From positions 65,539,127-65,603,126 of the forward strand of contig CP136061.1 in the NCBI GenBank assembly GCA_032622095.1: a stretch of 64,000 bases of DNA. Reading direction: 5' to 3'. Under the pieces are notes generated by a model. It searched no databases. It saw only the letters and a program-made list of their open reading frames with translations, and had not been told where the DNA came from. Made by a program: the position numbers and the translations under genes. Shown piece after piece: positions 10,196-22,120 of the stretch (the first letter of the stretch is position 1; each line of letters begins with the position of its first letter). Source of the DNA: Siphonodentalium dalli. Its lineage: Eukaryota > Mollusca > Scaphopoda > Gadilida > Siphonodentaliidae.

Positions 10196-10493
10196 GTTCC
10201 AAAACTTTTTCACCAATGTTTATAGCAAAGTTGCTCTGATGAAGTACCTGCACATTTGAAATAGATATCAAACCACACTTCGATTAATACGAGACATTTA
10301 AACCCTTGTCACATTACTCAGACCCGATCCTTATTTGTAACATGTTCATAATAGATTTCAAATATCTAAAATGATAATCCAGTAATTAGATACTGAACTG
10401 ATATACTGACTTATATCCTTTAAACCCTTCTCTGAACAATTTTAAAAGTCTAGTGTGCCAACGGTATTATGATTTTAACATTCACATAATGTA

Positions 10494-10581
10494 CTGTAAT
10501 GCCCTAAATAATTGACTAAATCCCGAAAAATTACCCATAATTCTGCTGTGGTTAAGGAGTCGATTATTTAGGGCATTACTG
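10494..10581. mobile_element. TA-flanked MITE, family B copy 3 (deleted)
   Basis: Only 88 bases: CTGTAATGCCCTAAATAAT at the left, ATTATTTAGGGCATTACTG at the right, TA on both sides, with most of the central palindrome lost. Confidence 0.8.
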
Positions 10582-10996
10582 TATCTATTTTATGCTCGTT
10601 CATAAACATCTCATGTTCAAAATAACCCTGTCAGAGTTTAGAAATATCCTTATCAGAAGTATTTTATTAAAGGGTGCTATTAACTGTTTTTGTTATATAT
10701 ATTGTAAATTTAATAATTTCAAGGGAAATAATCTCAAATTTAAATTTACTGAATGTAATAAATTATTGTACACATTGCCTTAATGGGTATTTTTTGTATA
10801 AACACGAGGTTGCACCAATGTTGCTGGCATATCTTCACAGATCCAAGTTGAAATAGGCAGGACGGAAGCAACATGTAAATAAACAAAGGAGAAGTATGCT
10901 AAACGATAAAAAGTGAACATCGCAAACACTGCATTGATAGCGTTTGTGATGGTGAATACCAAATTTCATTGAGATCCTATAACACATGGCTGAGAC

Positions 10997-11436
10997 CAAG
11001 CCTGAGCTTAAAGTGCCTGTCTTTTGCAGAATGAGGTCCCCAGAAGGTGAATTTAGTGACACTATCCTGCATAGTGGGCTAGCATCACCATATTCACCCT
11101 CTGGGGACCTCATTCTGCATGACTTCATATGCTATGGGAGACCTAGACTCAGATTGAAGTTCCCAAATGGTGAATTTTGTGATGTACACCCAATGGGAAC
11201 CTCCCAATTTTGGGATAGAGAGAAAGTAAACTAAAAAAAGAAATAAAATCTATGTGAAGAAGTTTCTTTTGAAATAAATAAAAAAAGAAACTTTGCAGAG
11301 AAGATGAGGCCTAAGCAGAATGAGGTCCCCAGAGGGTGAATTTAGTGATGCTAGCCCGCTATGCGGGATAGCTTCACTAAATTCACCCTCTGGAGACCTC
11401 ATTCTGCAAATGACAGGCACACTAAACTCAGACTTG
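10997..11436. mobile_element. hAT-like foldback MITE, family A copy 3
   Basis: Termini CAAGCCTGAGCTTAAAGTG and CTAAACTCAGACTTG. The target duplication has decayed to 6 of 8 (GCTGAGAC against GTTGAGAT). Both arm hairpins are complete. Confidence 0.85.
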
Positions 11437-12179
11437 GTTGAGATCTCAAGCAGAGGGACAAAAAGAAAAAATAATACCAGAAGGGTAACTATCAGTAATC
11501 AGGCAACAAGCCATTTCAACGGTTCAGCGCCTCTCCATCATGAATGTAATAATACTAATTCATCAGTCTGTTTATACAGCCAATGATAATCTTATCAGAT
11601 TTATGTCTGCGGACCCGTCATTGAGATTTTATTTCTGTATTAATGGGATTCCCTTCATTCCATTGGTCATGTCTCAGACCTGGGTGCATTTCATTGGTTG
11701 TGCTTGCGACAGCTCATTGCAAGGCTGAACCCAGTCTCTTTAAAAGCCAATAACAATTACAAACACAGCTTCATGATTGGTTTATATTTAAATTGCAAGA
11801 CCATAGGTCAATGATGTGTTGACTATTTTCCCACGCATAGCGAAACACAACATTTGTGTAATAAAGAATACAGGCGACATATTCATGATTCATTATACTC
11901 ATCGAAATATAGAAGACAATATCTTTTACTGATTATTCGATCGAATTCTGTTGTTTTTATAACTACTATTAAATTCTACGATTCTCACTCACATTTACTA
12001 CACCAGACATGCACCCCATATTTGGAAACAATTTATTATGTCATCTTGGGACAGTCCTGTCATCCTAGAAATCAAATCTGAATCACAGTTCTAGAGATCT
12101 AAATCTGATAAGATTATTGTCGGCCTTTTAAAGAGACTGTTAATTCATTTGTTGCATATTTTCAATTAACCCTTCCATG

Positions 12180-12385
12180 ACTGGAGTTTCCAGTAATTTT
12201 GCGAAAACCTTGTGCCAATGAATTCTCATAAGGAGCCTCGTATACATAAGAGAATGCGCTGGCCTAACAATACTTACATTGACCTGGTAAGCCAGTGCAT
12301 TCTCTTATTTATGTGAGACTCGCATATATAACATAATGCACAGGATCTTTAATGCTGCAGCAGTGCAGCTCCCGTAATGAAAGGG
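12180..12385. mobile_element. TTAA-type MITE, family C copy 3 (complete)
   Basis: TTAA at 12176-12179 and 12386-12389 flank ends CCCTTCCATGACTGGAG and GCTCCCGTAATGAAAGGG. TTAA targets with CCC termini are the signature of piggyBac-type elements. Two internal hairpins contain TTATATATG-like stems. Confidence 0.88.
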
Positions 12386-12844
12386 TTAAATAAGAGATGA
12401 CATCACAGATGACTGTAAAGTGAGATATATTGACAACACACAGATAATTGTTGAGAGTTTCGTTATAGAAACTTTTATTAATTGTTCATGATCACATTTT
12501 AAGATAACATTGAGAAACACTAAGTTTCATACACAAATGGTAGACTGAGCTTCTGCTGCAGTAATGCAATGATTTTACTACCCACTTTTCACAGGGTCCA
12601 GCCAAGACGGCTACTTGTAAACATAGACATCTTCTCCCTAAAATGTGCAACTGCTCCGTATTTTTGTCTTCTCTCTCATATACCAGCATGCATATATCCC
12701 AACAGCATATTTAAAGTTTATCTACTGATTACAATAGTGTTCTTACTCACTATAATCGTTTTATAAATGGGCCCTGGTGTTGCATAATACTTAATAGATC
12801 ATAGAAGGGTGATGTTGGAGTGTTAATTGAACTTCAGCTATTGT

Positions 12845-12935
12845 TACTTCTCCCTGATAACAGTCCACTTCTCCATAATAACCAAACATGGAGAAGTGAC
12901 TTCTCCCAATTTGAAACTTCAAGGCTGTTCCCTGA
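12845..12935 (+). repeat. Dispersed repeat, also inverted at 52594-52676
   Basis: Contains AACAGTCCACTTCTCC, GGAGAAGTGACTTCTCCCAA and GGCTGTTCCCTGACTC; the complement of the same order appears at 52594-52676, and a diverged relative near 53735-53830. Confidence 0.6.
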
Positions 12936-13181
12936 CTCTTCTCCCTTTATTTAGTGAATTAATTCTCTCATTCAGTTATATGTACACTCCAAAATGCATT
13001 CACACTGTGGAACTTAAATGGAAGACGTTGGTTGGTTAAAATCATGTCATGTGATGTCGCATGCAGGCCCAAACTTAATTTCATATTGTATGGATGCAAC
13101 TTGGAATGCAATACCAGAATATTGTTCTAATTGGACGCTAAATGCTCTTTTAATCAGTAAGTTGAGTGTAAACAAAAGAAA

Positions 13182-13334
13182 TGGATGTTGATTTCGTTGC
13201 GTTCCATGGAGTATGGATGCAAGTTGGATGCAAGTTGGTCTGACATTTTCATGTGTGGAATGGTTCGCGTTCTGCACAAAATGTCAGACCATTGTGCATC
13301 CATACTCCATGAAACGCAACAAAATCCACATCCA
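13182..13334. mobile_element. Palindromic element
   Basis: Left arm TTGATTTCGTTGCGTTCC, ATGGAGTATGGATGC; right arm GCATCCATACTCCATG, AAACGCAACAAAATCCACA. An inner pair GGTCTGACATTTT / AAAATGTCAGACC is also complementary. Confidence 0.75.
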
Positions 13335-13344
13335 GATGAACTGG

Positions 13345-13480
13345 TAATACAAGTGCAGAAGGATTCCTATTTAATAGTAGGAAATTTCCAAATAATAAGT
13401 TAAACAAACAGCCTATGGCCATTTATTGGACTAATTATCTTAAGGGGAACTACTAGTCAATGAGTATTTAGTAAGGAAAG
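13345..13480 (-). mobile_element. Family L fragment, inverted
   Basis: Carries GTGCAGAAGGATTCCTATT, AATAATAAGTTAAACAAACA and CTACTAGTCAATGAGTATTT in the order expected for an inverted family L copy. Confidence 0.55.
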
Positions 13481-14190
13481 TATTTTGATACACCTTTGCA
13501 ATTTCATCTATCGTCTATCATGGCAGTCTGTTCCGCAAGTTTTTAGCTGTCCAACAAGTGTGTGGAATGGAAAGACGTTATGAGACACGCAATGTGAATG
13601 ACATTCAACATGACAGTGCAAATTGAGACATTAAAATAAAGGCTTCAAATTAAACCAGATATGATTTGTTGGGACATATAACAAACACAGAACGACACAT
13701 GTTCTTGGCCTACTATTATCAACATCTTGCGACTGCGGAAGGATAAAACATGAGACCTAACCGTGGCCTTTTCTTTCAAGAGGAAAAGGTGCGTAATCTG
13801 TTGACGGTATCTATATGTAGCATCATTACAGCAGTGAAGAGGAAGCTCGGTCCAGCAAAAATTCATAACAATATCATTACAACTTATAAATACAAGACAT
13901 AAACAGAAAATCAAAAGAAATACTAGGACATAGACGTAATAATACTATCAGATTATTTGGGGGATGTGGTGATTTTGGCAGTGAAATTATAGCATGGTGA
14001 AATACCACTCCACTAGAAACAACTAATATAGATGTTCGATAGCTTGATGGGGCAGGGAAAGTCATTTAGTACTATACATCATTTTGAAATTTGAAATAGA
14101 TGCCAGGGTATTTCTGCCTGATGGTTTACAATCCAATGAAACTGGCGAAGTAGATATATTTTCAGAAAAGGAATATTCATATTTATAGAA

Positions 14191-14298
14191 GAAATATATA
14201 CCCATAGTCAAAACTATGATCAATTAAAGAAATATATACCCATAGTCAAAACTATGATCAATTAAAGAAATATATACCCATAGTCAAAACTATGATTT
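14191..14298 (+). repeat. 38-bp tandem repeat, 3 near-identical units
   Basis: Units begin GAAATATATACCCATAGTC with period 38; each contains CATAGTCAAAACTATG, itself a small hairpin. Near-identity implies recent expansion. The array abuts the TTAA of the MITE at 14304. Confidence 0.85.
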
Positions 14299-14303
14299 AT
14301 TAA

Positions 14304-14534
14304 CCCTTCCATGACTGGAGCTTCCTGAAAGTTTGCGAAATCCCTGTGGCAGTTCATTCTATGGGAGACTCGCATATATAAGAGAATATATTGGCCTAAC
14401 AATAGTTACATTGACGTTGTAAGCAAGTGCATTCTCTTATATATGTGAGGCTCCTTATGGGATACTCGCATATATAAGAGAATTCAATGGCAAAGGGTTT
14501 TCACAAAAAATTCAGGAAGTTCCAGTCATAGATA
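14304..14534. mobile_element. TTAA-type MITE, family C copy 4
   Basis: Left end TTAA then CCCTTCCATGACTGGAGC. Right end degenerate (GTTCCAGTCATAGATAAATT), so the right TTAA is lost. Inner hairpins as in the other copies. Confidence 0.75.
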
Positions 14535-14582
14535 AATTATTTAATATTAAGAGTAAATTCAAAGCGAAAAAAAAGTCAAAAT

Positions 14583-15023
14583 CAAGCCTGCAAATAGTGT
14601 CTTCCATTTGCAGAATGAGGTTCCCAGAGGGTGAAATTAGTGATAATATCCCGCACAATGGGCTAGCATCATCAAATTCACCCTCTGTGAATCTCATTCC
14701 GCTTAGGCCTTAACTGCTGTGGGAGACCTAGGATTAGATTGAAGTTGCCCAGTTGAAGTTGGTGATGTTCACCTATTAGTTACCTCGATTATGCATTTTA
14801 TCTTCTGCAAATTAGGTGATAAAGAAACTTCCAGGAAGGGAAAAAGTAACTAAAACAATGTTAATTTGAGACAATAGATTCTTCCCAGAAGAGGAGCCTA
14901 AGCAGAATGAGGTCCCGAGAGCGTGAATTTGGTGATGCTAGCCAACTGTGTGGGATAGCATCACAAAATTTACCCTCTGGGGACCTCATTCTGCAAATGA
15001 CAGACACACTCTTTGCAGGCTTG
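14583..15023. mobile_element. hAT-like foldback MITE, family A copy 4
   Basis: Termini CAAGCCTGCAAATAGTGTC and CTCTTTGCAGGCTTG; target duplication GTCAAAAT against GACAAAAT (7 of 8). Belongs to a subfamily (with copies near 35.1 and 61.1 kb) whose middle part reads GGGAGACCTAGGATTAGATT. Confidence 0.87.
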
Positions 15024-17339
15024 GACAAAATGGGATGGAAATGCTGTAAGTTAAAGAGGTAAGGTAAGTTGATTGAATGTTTAATAGAGAAGATTTGTAG
15101 CATGGAGACAGCAGAGATATTGAGTGAAGTAAAAGTTTGAGAAATTTTCATAGCACTGGAGACTTTATATTAGAGACACAATAAGACATATGTACATCTG
15201 GTAACATGGGTGAATTCATTGAATTCATTGAAGTAAATGATGAATAAGTACCACAACAATATATCAGAGAATAACAGTATGAACACAGATAATTATTCAA
15301 AACATAATGAATTCAATACAAATTCCATGGGCTATTCAAAGACAAAGATCAATTACCAGCTTTAAACCTTTGGAGAGTATCAATAAAAGGTCCAATAATT
15401 CATTTTAATTTATGTGTATTTTCTATGTGCTATCATAATCTATTGCACTTATACATTGGGACATTATATTAATCAAAATATCTCCTATACAAATCACTTA
15501 TAAATCAGATGATCAATTGAAGTAATGTCTACATAAAAATGACACTTCCTGAAACGACATATATGTCGTTCCACTCGCGAACCGTACGACAACATATGTG
15601 TCGTTCTACTCGCCAAAGGGTTAATTTCGTTGGTATAAATTTTCGTGGTTTTTCAACTTACTGTATACACCCGTCGTGCAAGTTTTTGCTAAAAAAAGTG
15701 AGTACTGGGCTTACTCACAAGGACCCCCGCTGTGCAGAAATTAATTTAGCCTTCAGGTGCCGACCTACCATCATATTTTATAACAGTACAATGTTTTTGT
15801 ATTGAATAAGGATACTGATTTTTATTATTAAGAAGATAACATCATGTGATAATAACCAGAAACAGTGATAGACTGTTCTATACATTTGGGATCAATTTGA
15901 ATAAGGTTGTAAATGTCGCCAAAAGTGTCTTAATATACAAGTTTAATATAAATAACAACAAAGAGAATCAAGTTCCATTATCAGTCCCACTTTAAATAAC
16001 ATTAATAGTAACTCAATTTAAAATCCATCGTGCTCTGAAATAGCCCGGTGGCTTCGTGGTGTTTTCTTTTAGTTAGATCGCGTGACCATGATTCACAGGT
16101 AGCAACGCTATGAAGGTAAATCGAAAAGCAAATAACAAAATGATATTTCCTCACTGGGACAATGATACACCGATAATTTTTCGGCCGATTAGAGCTCTTT
16201 CACTGTAAAGCATATAATAAAAGGAATTACATGTACCTCATTCGTTTCTGATATTCCTGGTAAAGTCGTGGTACAAATTCAAACAATGAATAAATACACA
16301 AAAATATCAACAAAAATTTGGCAAGTACTGGGACATAGTTATCACAGTCAATATGGAGATCACATGAGAATACTACATTCTCGTTTCGGTTTCACGGAAA
16401 AGGGGGAAATCTGTACAATTTTCATGATATACCCTGCTGACTGGATATTATTTTATCACATAATTAGCATCTAAATCTGGCCACTAGTTTTTAGTAAGAC
16501 ACATGTGTATTATCGGCATGCACAGTGACGCAAGAGCTTAACGGAATGATAACTTTATTATTATGTTAATTAGAATATAATTTTGCTATTCAATTTGTGT
16601 TGGGTCATTCAGTTTTGACTATGAGATAAACATGGGTGATAAGAGTGGTTGAACAATTTTGTCAACATGAAAAGACACATTTAAAATGTAACTATATTTT
16701 TTCTTGAAGGTGTCTTGACTTCCTCTTTGGTTGTGATAAGGAAATCAGTATTAATTTTTTTTAACCCCAACCTTTTCCTTGCTAAAATGGCATTATGTGA
16801 TAAAATGGATCGCATATTCATCACAATTCTGAAAAATTTTTATTAACCTCGTCCACTTTTCGATTAGAGACTCGCTAAAGCTCAGCTCGAATCGAAATTA
16901 GTGCAGTCGGTTAATAATTTTTCATAGAATTGCGACTTAATAGAGATTCTCTATAAGATGTCGTCTCATCCAGATTATGGAACCTCGTACCATGAAGTAT
17001 AATGGAAGCAAAGGGGCATAACCAAATCTAATATATTTCCCTCCGTTCCGCTTCATAAATCATACATATGGCAAACGCGAAAATATACTACAAAAGAAAA
17101 TAATGCTATCACTGGTGATCATGAACATAATACTAAGCTAATTTTTACATAACAATCATAATATCTCATACATACTAGTACTTTCTTACACTCGCATTCT
17201 CACAACTGCCAAACTTGTGTCATGCTTATAGTTAATTTGTACAAAGAGCTTTAGTGCAGTAGATTAGTGTATGAGTAATATTTGTGATAATGAGCAACTG
17301 CTTTGAGGTTAGGAAATATATCAATGATATCAATGAAAA
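15024..17339. other. Non-coding intergenic DNA
   Basis: No gene is recognised. A pair of related segments near 15545-15615 (ACGACATATATGTCGTTCCA and ACATATGTGTCGTTCTA) forms small palindromes. Near 16850-16920 GATTAGAGACTCGC and CGAATCGAAATTAG form a weak inverted pair. Confidence 0.45.
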
Positions 17340-17710
17340 ATGTCAATGACACTGTAGCTCAACTTGGAAATGGGATCATGCCATATATTACTATCCATAG
17401 AGCGGTATGGGAACTCAGACAATTTATATGCTTAAGTAACTGGAGGTTACCCTGAAGATGAATAAACAGTCCGGGATTAATTAGATGAAAAAGTTTGGCT
17501 GTAGGGAGTGCCCAAGGATGCAGTAATACTAATAGAAAGAGTAAAATCCGAGATGGCTCTCATCTAGAGGTCACCCCAAAGATTCATATGTTTGCCGATG
17601 ATCGGATGAGGGAGTTGGCCTGCAGGTTGTGCCGAAGAATTTAGTCATACACAGAGTAAAATCCAAGATAGCCGTTGGTGGCAATGTTTTTCAATGAAAT
17701 AAGTAAACAA
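17340..17710 (+). mobile_element. Pearl-like tandem element I, copy 1
   Basis: Starts GACACTGTAGCTCAACTTGG and holds diverged units with CATCTAGAGGTCACCCC, GATGATCGGATGAGG, GTAAAATCCAAGATAGCCG and a T-rich end. The same unit is repeated more fully at 28396-29118. Confidence 0.6.
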
Positions 17711-20700
17711 AACTTTAATGCATGTCATCTCAAAAAAACAAACAGCCCTATTTAAAGATTAAGTACCAGGCTAGTGTTCCATTAGGCATGCAATAACTGT
17801 AGAACCATTTGAAAGGTAGAGTTTAGGACTAAATTTCCTTCGTCTTTTACTTCAGACATAGATTTTCTGAATATCATTGATGCAGTGATATTCCAGTCTC
17901 TGTCAATTACATGAGTTTGAACTCTTCAACATATTCATATTTCATCAAATAGCCCGATTTAAAATGATATGATGACTACTCTACTGATGAGATAATATGA
18001 TTAAGTTTTCAAAAAATATATATATATTTGAGACAGAACATTTTAAAGACTGATCAAATTCAATATAATATCTGGTGAGAAGATTATGTTGATGATACTC
18101 ACAAGAAACAAAATTTAAACCACTTCGTAATAATAGCTTTATGAAACTGACAGCAAATTAGTGAATATTTCATTTGAATGAAAGATGCTTCTAAATGACA
18201 GACTATTTTTTTTGCAGAAGAGCTCTATTCAAATAATTTTGTAATAATGATTAATATTGGTCATTAAATGCTAATGGGTAAATCAAATTATGATCTTGTA
18301 TGGTAGAAATAAAGCTGACAAAGATGAGATATGAATGAGAATGGAACAAATAGAAAGGATGAACATATTGACGAACATAGTAATGTTTGGCTGCTGCCTT
18401 TGATAGAAGGAAAATACTGATTGTATTTATAAACATATTATATAACAGTCCATGAATGATTGTGCTCTTTAATATTGCATGAACGCACTTCAAAGGCACT
18501 TAACTACAACTGATATTCAACATTAAAGACACACATAGAAATGAAGATTTTATTTCACTCACCTAAGTTAAACAGTTGTGATCTACAGATTAGACCTTAT
18601 TTGGGAATAATTTATTATTATAATCATGCTGACACTATTTTAGGCACCTGAGAGTATGCATGGACTGTCTACAGCAAAATCTATATCAGAATATTCAAAT
18701 TGATGTATAAAAAATAAAGCTTGTCTTTGGGGTAACACATGCTTCTGAAATATAGGGCAGGAAGGGATTTTTTTTAATTTTTTAATATTTTTTACAATTT
18801 CCCCAAAATATTTTTAAATTAGTGGGTGAGTGACACTGAGTGCTTTCTCACTCAGTAGTATACATGGAAATTTATCTTTACCAATATCCCAATTCATATG
18901 AAATATACATGAAAACATAATGCAGAATGAAGTAGAATATTCTGATCAGCACGATTATTTATTTGGATAAAATTCCCAACAATCACTATTATTTGGCATT
19001 GAGATACAGTGAAATTGCCATCACTATTTTTAATTTCAGTCTAAATCACCACCCATCATTATTATTAGGCACCGGAGAGTAATTTATAAATTTGGATAAA
19101 ATGAATATTTTTTTAGGGTCGGCAGGATTTTTCAGGATAGATAGGGCTACCCGAAACACAAGCTAATTTAGGCCTTGGAATAGGGCCGAAAATACATACT
19201 CAGCGAAGACATGGCACTTCTGTGAGCTATTGTCTAACAAGTGATAGAAATCATCCGCGTCAAATAGAAAAAGTGGCTCCCATTTTTCTGAAATGTGTCT
19301 CTGTGGAACATCTGGCTTTGAATTGTCATAGACTGATCACACAATTGATGTGAATGGTACTGATGGCCTACAGTACAGAGCACATGCATGGTCAAAACAA
19401 ACTGATGTGTCGCAAAATATAATTTTACCAGTTTACTCTAATTTGTCTCCTATAATAGATATAATCAAGAGCTCAAATACTATGTGTGAATTTAAGTTGA
19501 AATTCTTCAGCTAACTGTTTGTTCATTATTTTCATTGAGTAGACAGTTTTGATTATCAGTCATGGCATCAGAATTAAAAATAGAGAGTTTGAACAACGGT
19601 TCAAATGGCAATGGGTGCAAGAAGAGCAGTTCAGTGATTATAGATTAATGGATTAGTGTATCATTTGCAATGAAAGTGTTAATGCCTTTTGAGGCAGTCA
19701 AAATGTTTTACGGACCCACAGGTAGTTTAAGAACATGATAAAATTGGCAAATTTAGAGTTGTGTTGGTCTAGAAACTTCATATGAAGTGGAACATTGGAA
19801 CACAGTGGATCCTTATTTTGACTAAACAAGATGCTGGCTCTATGACACTCCGAAGGTCTGCTGTTTTGGCCATCATGAGAGACAAAAACAATCAATCTGC
19901 CATTTTGTAAATAATGTCACTCAATAAATTCTCCAACCAACCAGAACAGAGCATCCCAGTTTCTATTAAGAAGTTTCGGATTGCCGTTGATTCCGACCGA
20001 AAGACGTTTCATGTAGCTTTGTGTTACTTTACAAAACGGACCACACAGACAGCCAAAATTACATTTTTAAAGTCACTTGCAAAGCAGACTTTCCCCCGAT
20101 TTCTAGATAGAAATTATGATGTCATGATGAGTACTAATAATAGCCGGGCATTATTTTGCACCGTGACATAATAATGGTGGATGGATTGTACTGGCCTCTC
20201 ATAACGACGTGCAGAGTGTAGCGACATAGACTCATACAGCTCAGTGTCTAGTCAATATTTTGACATGTCATGAAGCAGAAGGTAGGGCAGAACAAAATTG
20301 TGAACATGAAGATGGACAGAAATCATCTCAAATGGTGAATAGTAATCAACAGAATGTTCAAATTTTGTACCCTATGACTGTTTTAATATTCTGCCCAAAT
20401 GCAGATCAATTACTTGTGTTTATTTACAATTATTCCGCAACTCTTCACGGGATATGAACAGAAAGGCATGCACATATAAGAAATCGATAGAATAACAGAC
20501 TCAAACGGAATTATAAAATCAAATTTTTATACCAATTTGCCAGCTAAACCGGTAGTTGAAATTCTCTATCGTGAGCAAACTTTTATACATAAATTTCATC
20601 ATTGATTGCAACAAGAATATTGAAAAACCAAAGGAAGGACAGATAGAACTAGATGTGGGCCTAAGAATACCCTTTGCAGTGCAATTAGGCTACATTAGGG

Positions 20701-20756
20701 GTAACCATATTAAAATATCTGTTTTTCAGAAAAAAAACACAAGGAATACAAACTCG
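17711..20756. other. Non-coding intergenic DNA
   Basis: No supported gene. Open frames at 18251-18499, 19914-20171 and 20260-20457 lack splice context and recognisable motifs. Composition is AT-rich with short homopolymer runs. Confidence 0.45.
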
Positions 20757-20921
20757 GCCAATGCATTCTCTTATATATGCAAGTCTCCCATAGGGAGCCT
20801 CATATATATAAGAGAATACATTGGCCTAACAGTATTTACCTTGTAAGCCAGTGCATTATCTTGTATATGCGAGGCTCTTATGGAAGTTTTCACAAAATTT
20901 CATGAAGCTCCAGTCATGGAA
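20757..20921. mobile_element. TTAA-type MITE, family C copy 5 (partial)
   Basis: Inner hairpins ATGCATTCTCTTATATATGC / ATATATATAAGAGAATACAT and the AAGCTCCAGTCATGGAAG end are recognisable; both outer ends are lost. Confidence 0.7.
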
Positions 20922-21257
20922 GTCAATGAACAGTAGAAGCATGGATTACACAATGAATACAATTGTGTGTTGCGACAAACAGTGCAATTTATGGCAGTCA
21001 AAAAACTTGGCTTCGTTGCTGCAATATTTTCTCAAAACAAATATCACTGGCTTACAAGACAAAGTAAACTTAGTTGAGTTGAGTACAAACATGAAGGAAA
21101 TGATCCCATCTAGTAATACAGCTGCTACTTAGGTATACAGCTAATACTATAAATATCGATGAAGTATGAACTTGGCCTTCTTATAGAGGCCTATATAGCT
21201 AATACTAATATCAATTTACTATCAACTTGGCCTTCCTTTAATAATACTTATCATCTG

Positions 21258-21548
21258 CAGTAATGTCCTGAATAATCGACTCCTTAACCACAGCAGAATT
21301 ATGGGTAACTTTTCAGGATTTAGTCGGAAATATGGCTTCTTGCCATTCATCGAAAAGCTCTGTGAGAGCTTTCCAATGAATGGCAACAAGCCATATTTCC
21401 GACGAAATTATGGGTAACTTTTCAGGATTTAGTCGGAAATATGGCTTGATGCCATTCATCGGAAATCTCTCCTTATTTCCGACCAAATCCTGAAAAGTTA
21501 CCCATAAGTCTGCTGTGGTTAAGGAGTCGATTATTTAGGGCATTACTG
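21258..21548. mobile_element. TA-type MITE, family B copy 4 with internal duplication
   Basis: Ends CAGTAATGTCCTGAATAATC and GATTATTTAGGGCATTACTG. The segment ATTATGGGTAACTTTTCAGG, with its following hairpin arm, is present twice, making a 291-base copy with an extra arm compared with the 214-base copy at 4051. Confidence 0.82.
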
Positions 21549-21941
21549 TATATATTAAGGACATGAACTTGACCTACTTTTATGTATTGTTTAGGTATTT
21601 GACACAGTATGATCAGTATCTTAGAAGAAATTACTCTTGAACCATATTTGACATATTCGTAATTAAACTGAAAACAAAGTAATGCTTATAAAAATGTTTA
21701 AAACAACATCAGTACAATGAGTTTCATCCTCTAGATCTGGAGAAGAACTGTTATTACTCAGAGGTATCTGTTTCAAGTTTGGTCCCTTTCAACATGAGTA
21801 TACTGGAATCAAGAAGCCTTCACAGAAAATTTAAACAAAACCAGCTCAATGGTCTTTGATATCAAAGTTATATGGTGAACATTGCGACAGACACACAAAT
21901 GCACTAACAGATGCCAGACGAAAAGTGAGAGGTACAGCATC

Positions 21942-22120
21942 CTACTGAGTTATGCAGTTACACTTATCACCCATGTCTGCAGCATACTTATTACAGATTG
22001 TCCCTCGTAGTTGCTCGACCTCTGACCTCAGTTCACGCACCCTGCCGAGCCAGTACCTCATGGTATCCTCTGTCTTGCCTTCCAGTTCAGCTGGAGTTTC
22101 ATCTCTATCATTTTCTGCTC
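21942..22120 (-). CDS. CEP85: CEP85 exon 12 (terminal)
   Basis: The acceptor TTTCTAACGCAG completes a split Gly codon. It encodes an acidic linker, then RYWLGRVRELRSEVEQLRG, the conserved NKYAADMGDKC and a C-terminus ITQ identical in type to the human VTQ ending. Stop TAG at 21944-21942. Confidence 0.93.
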
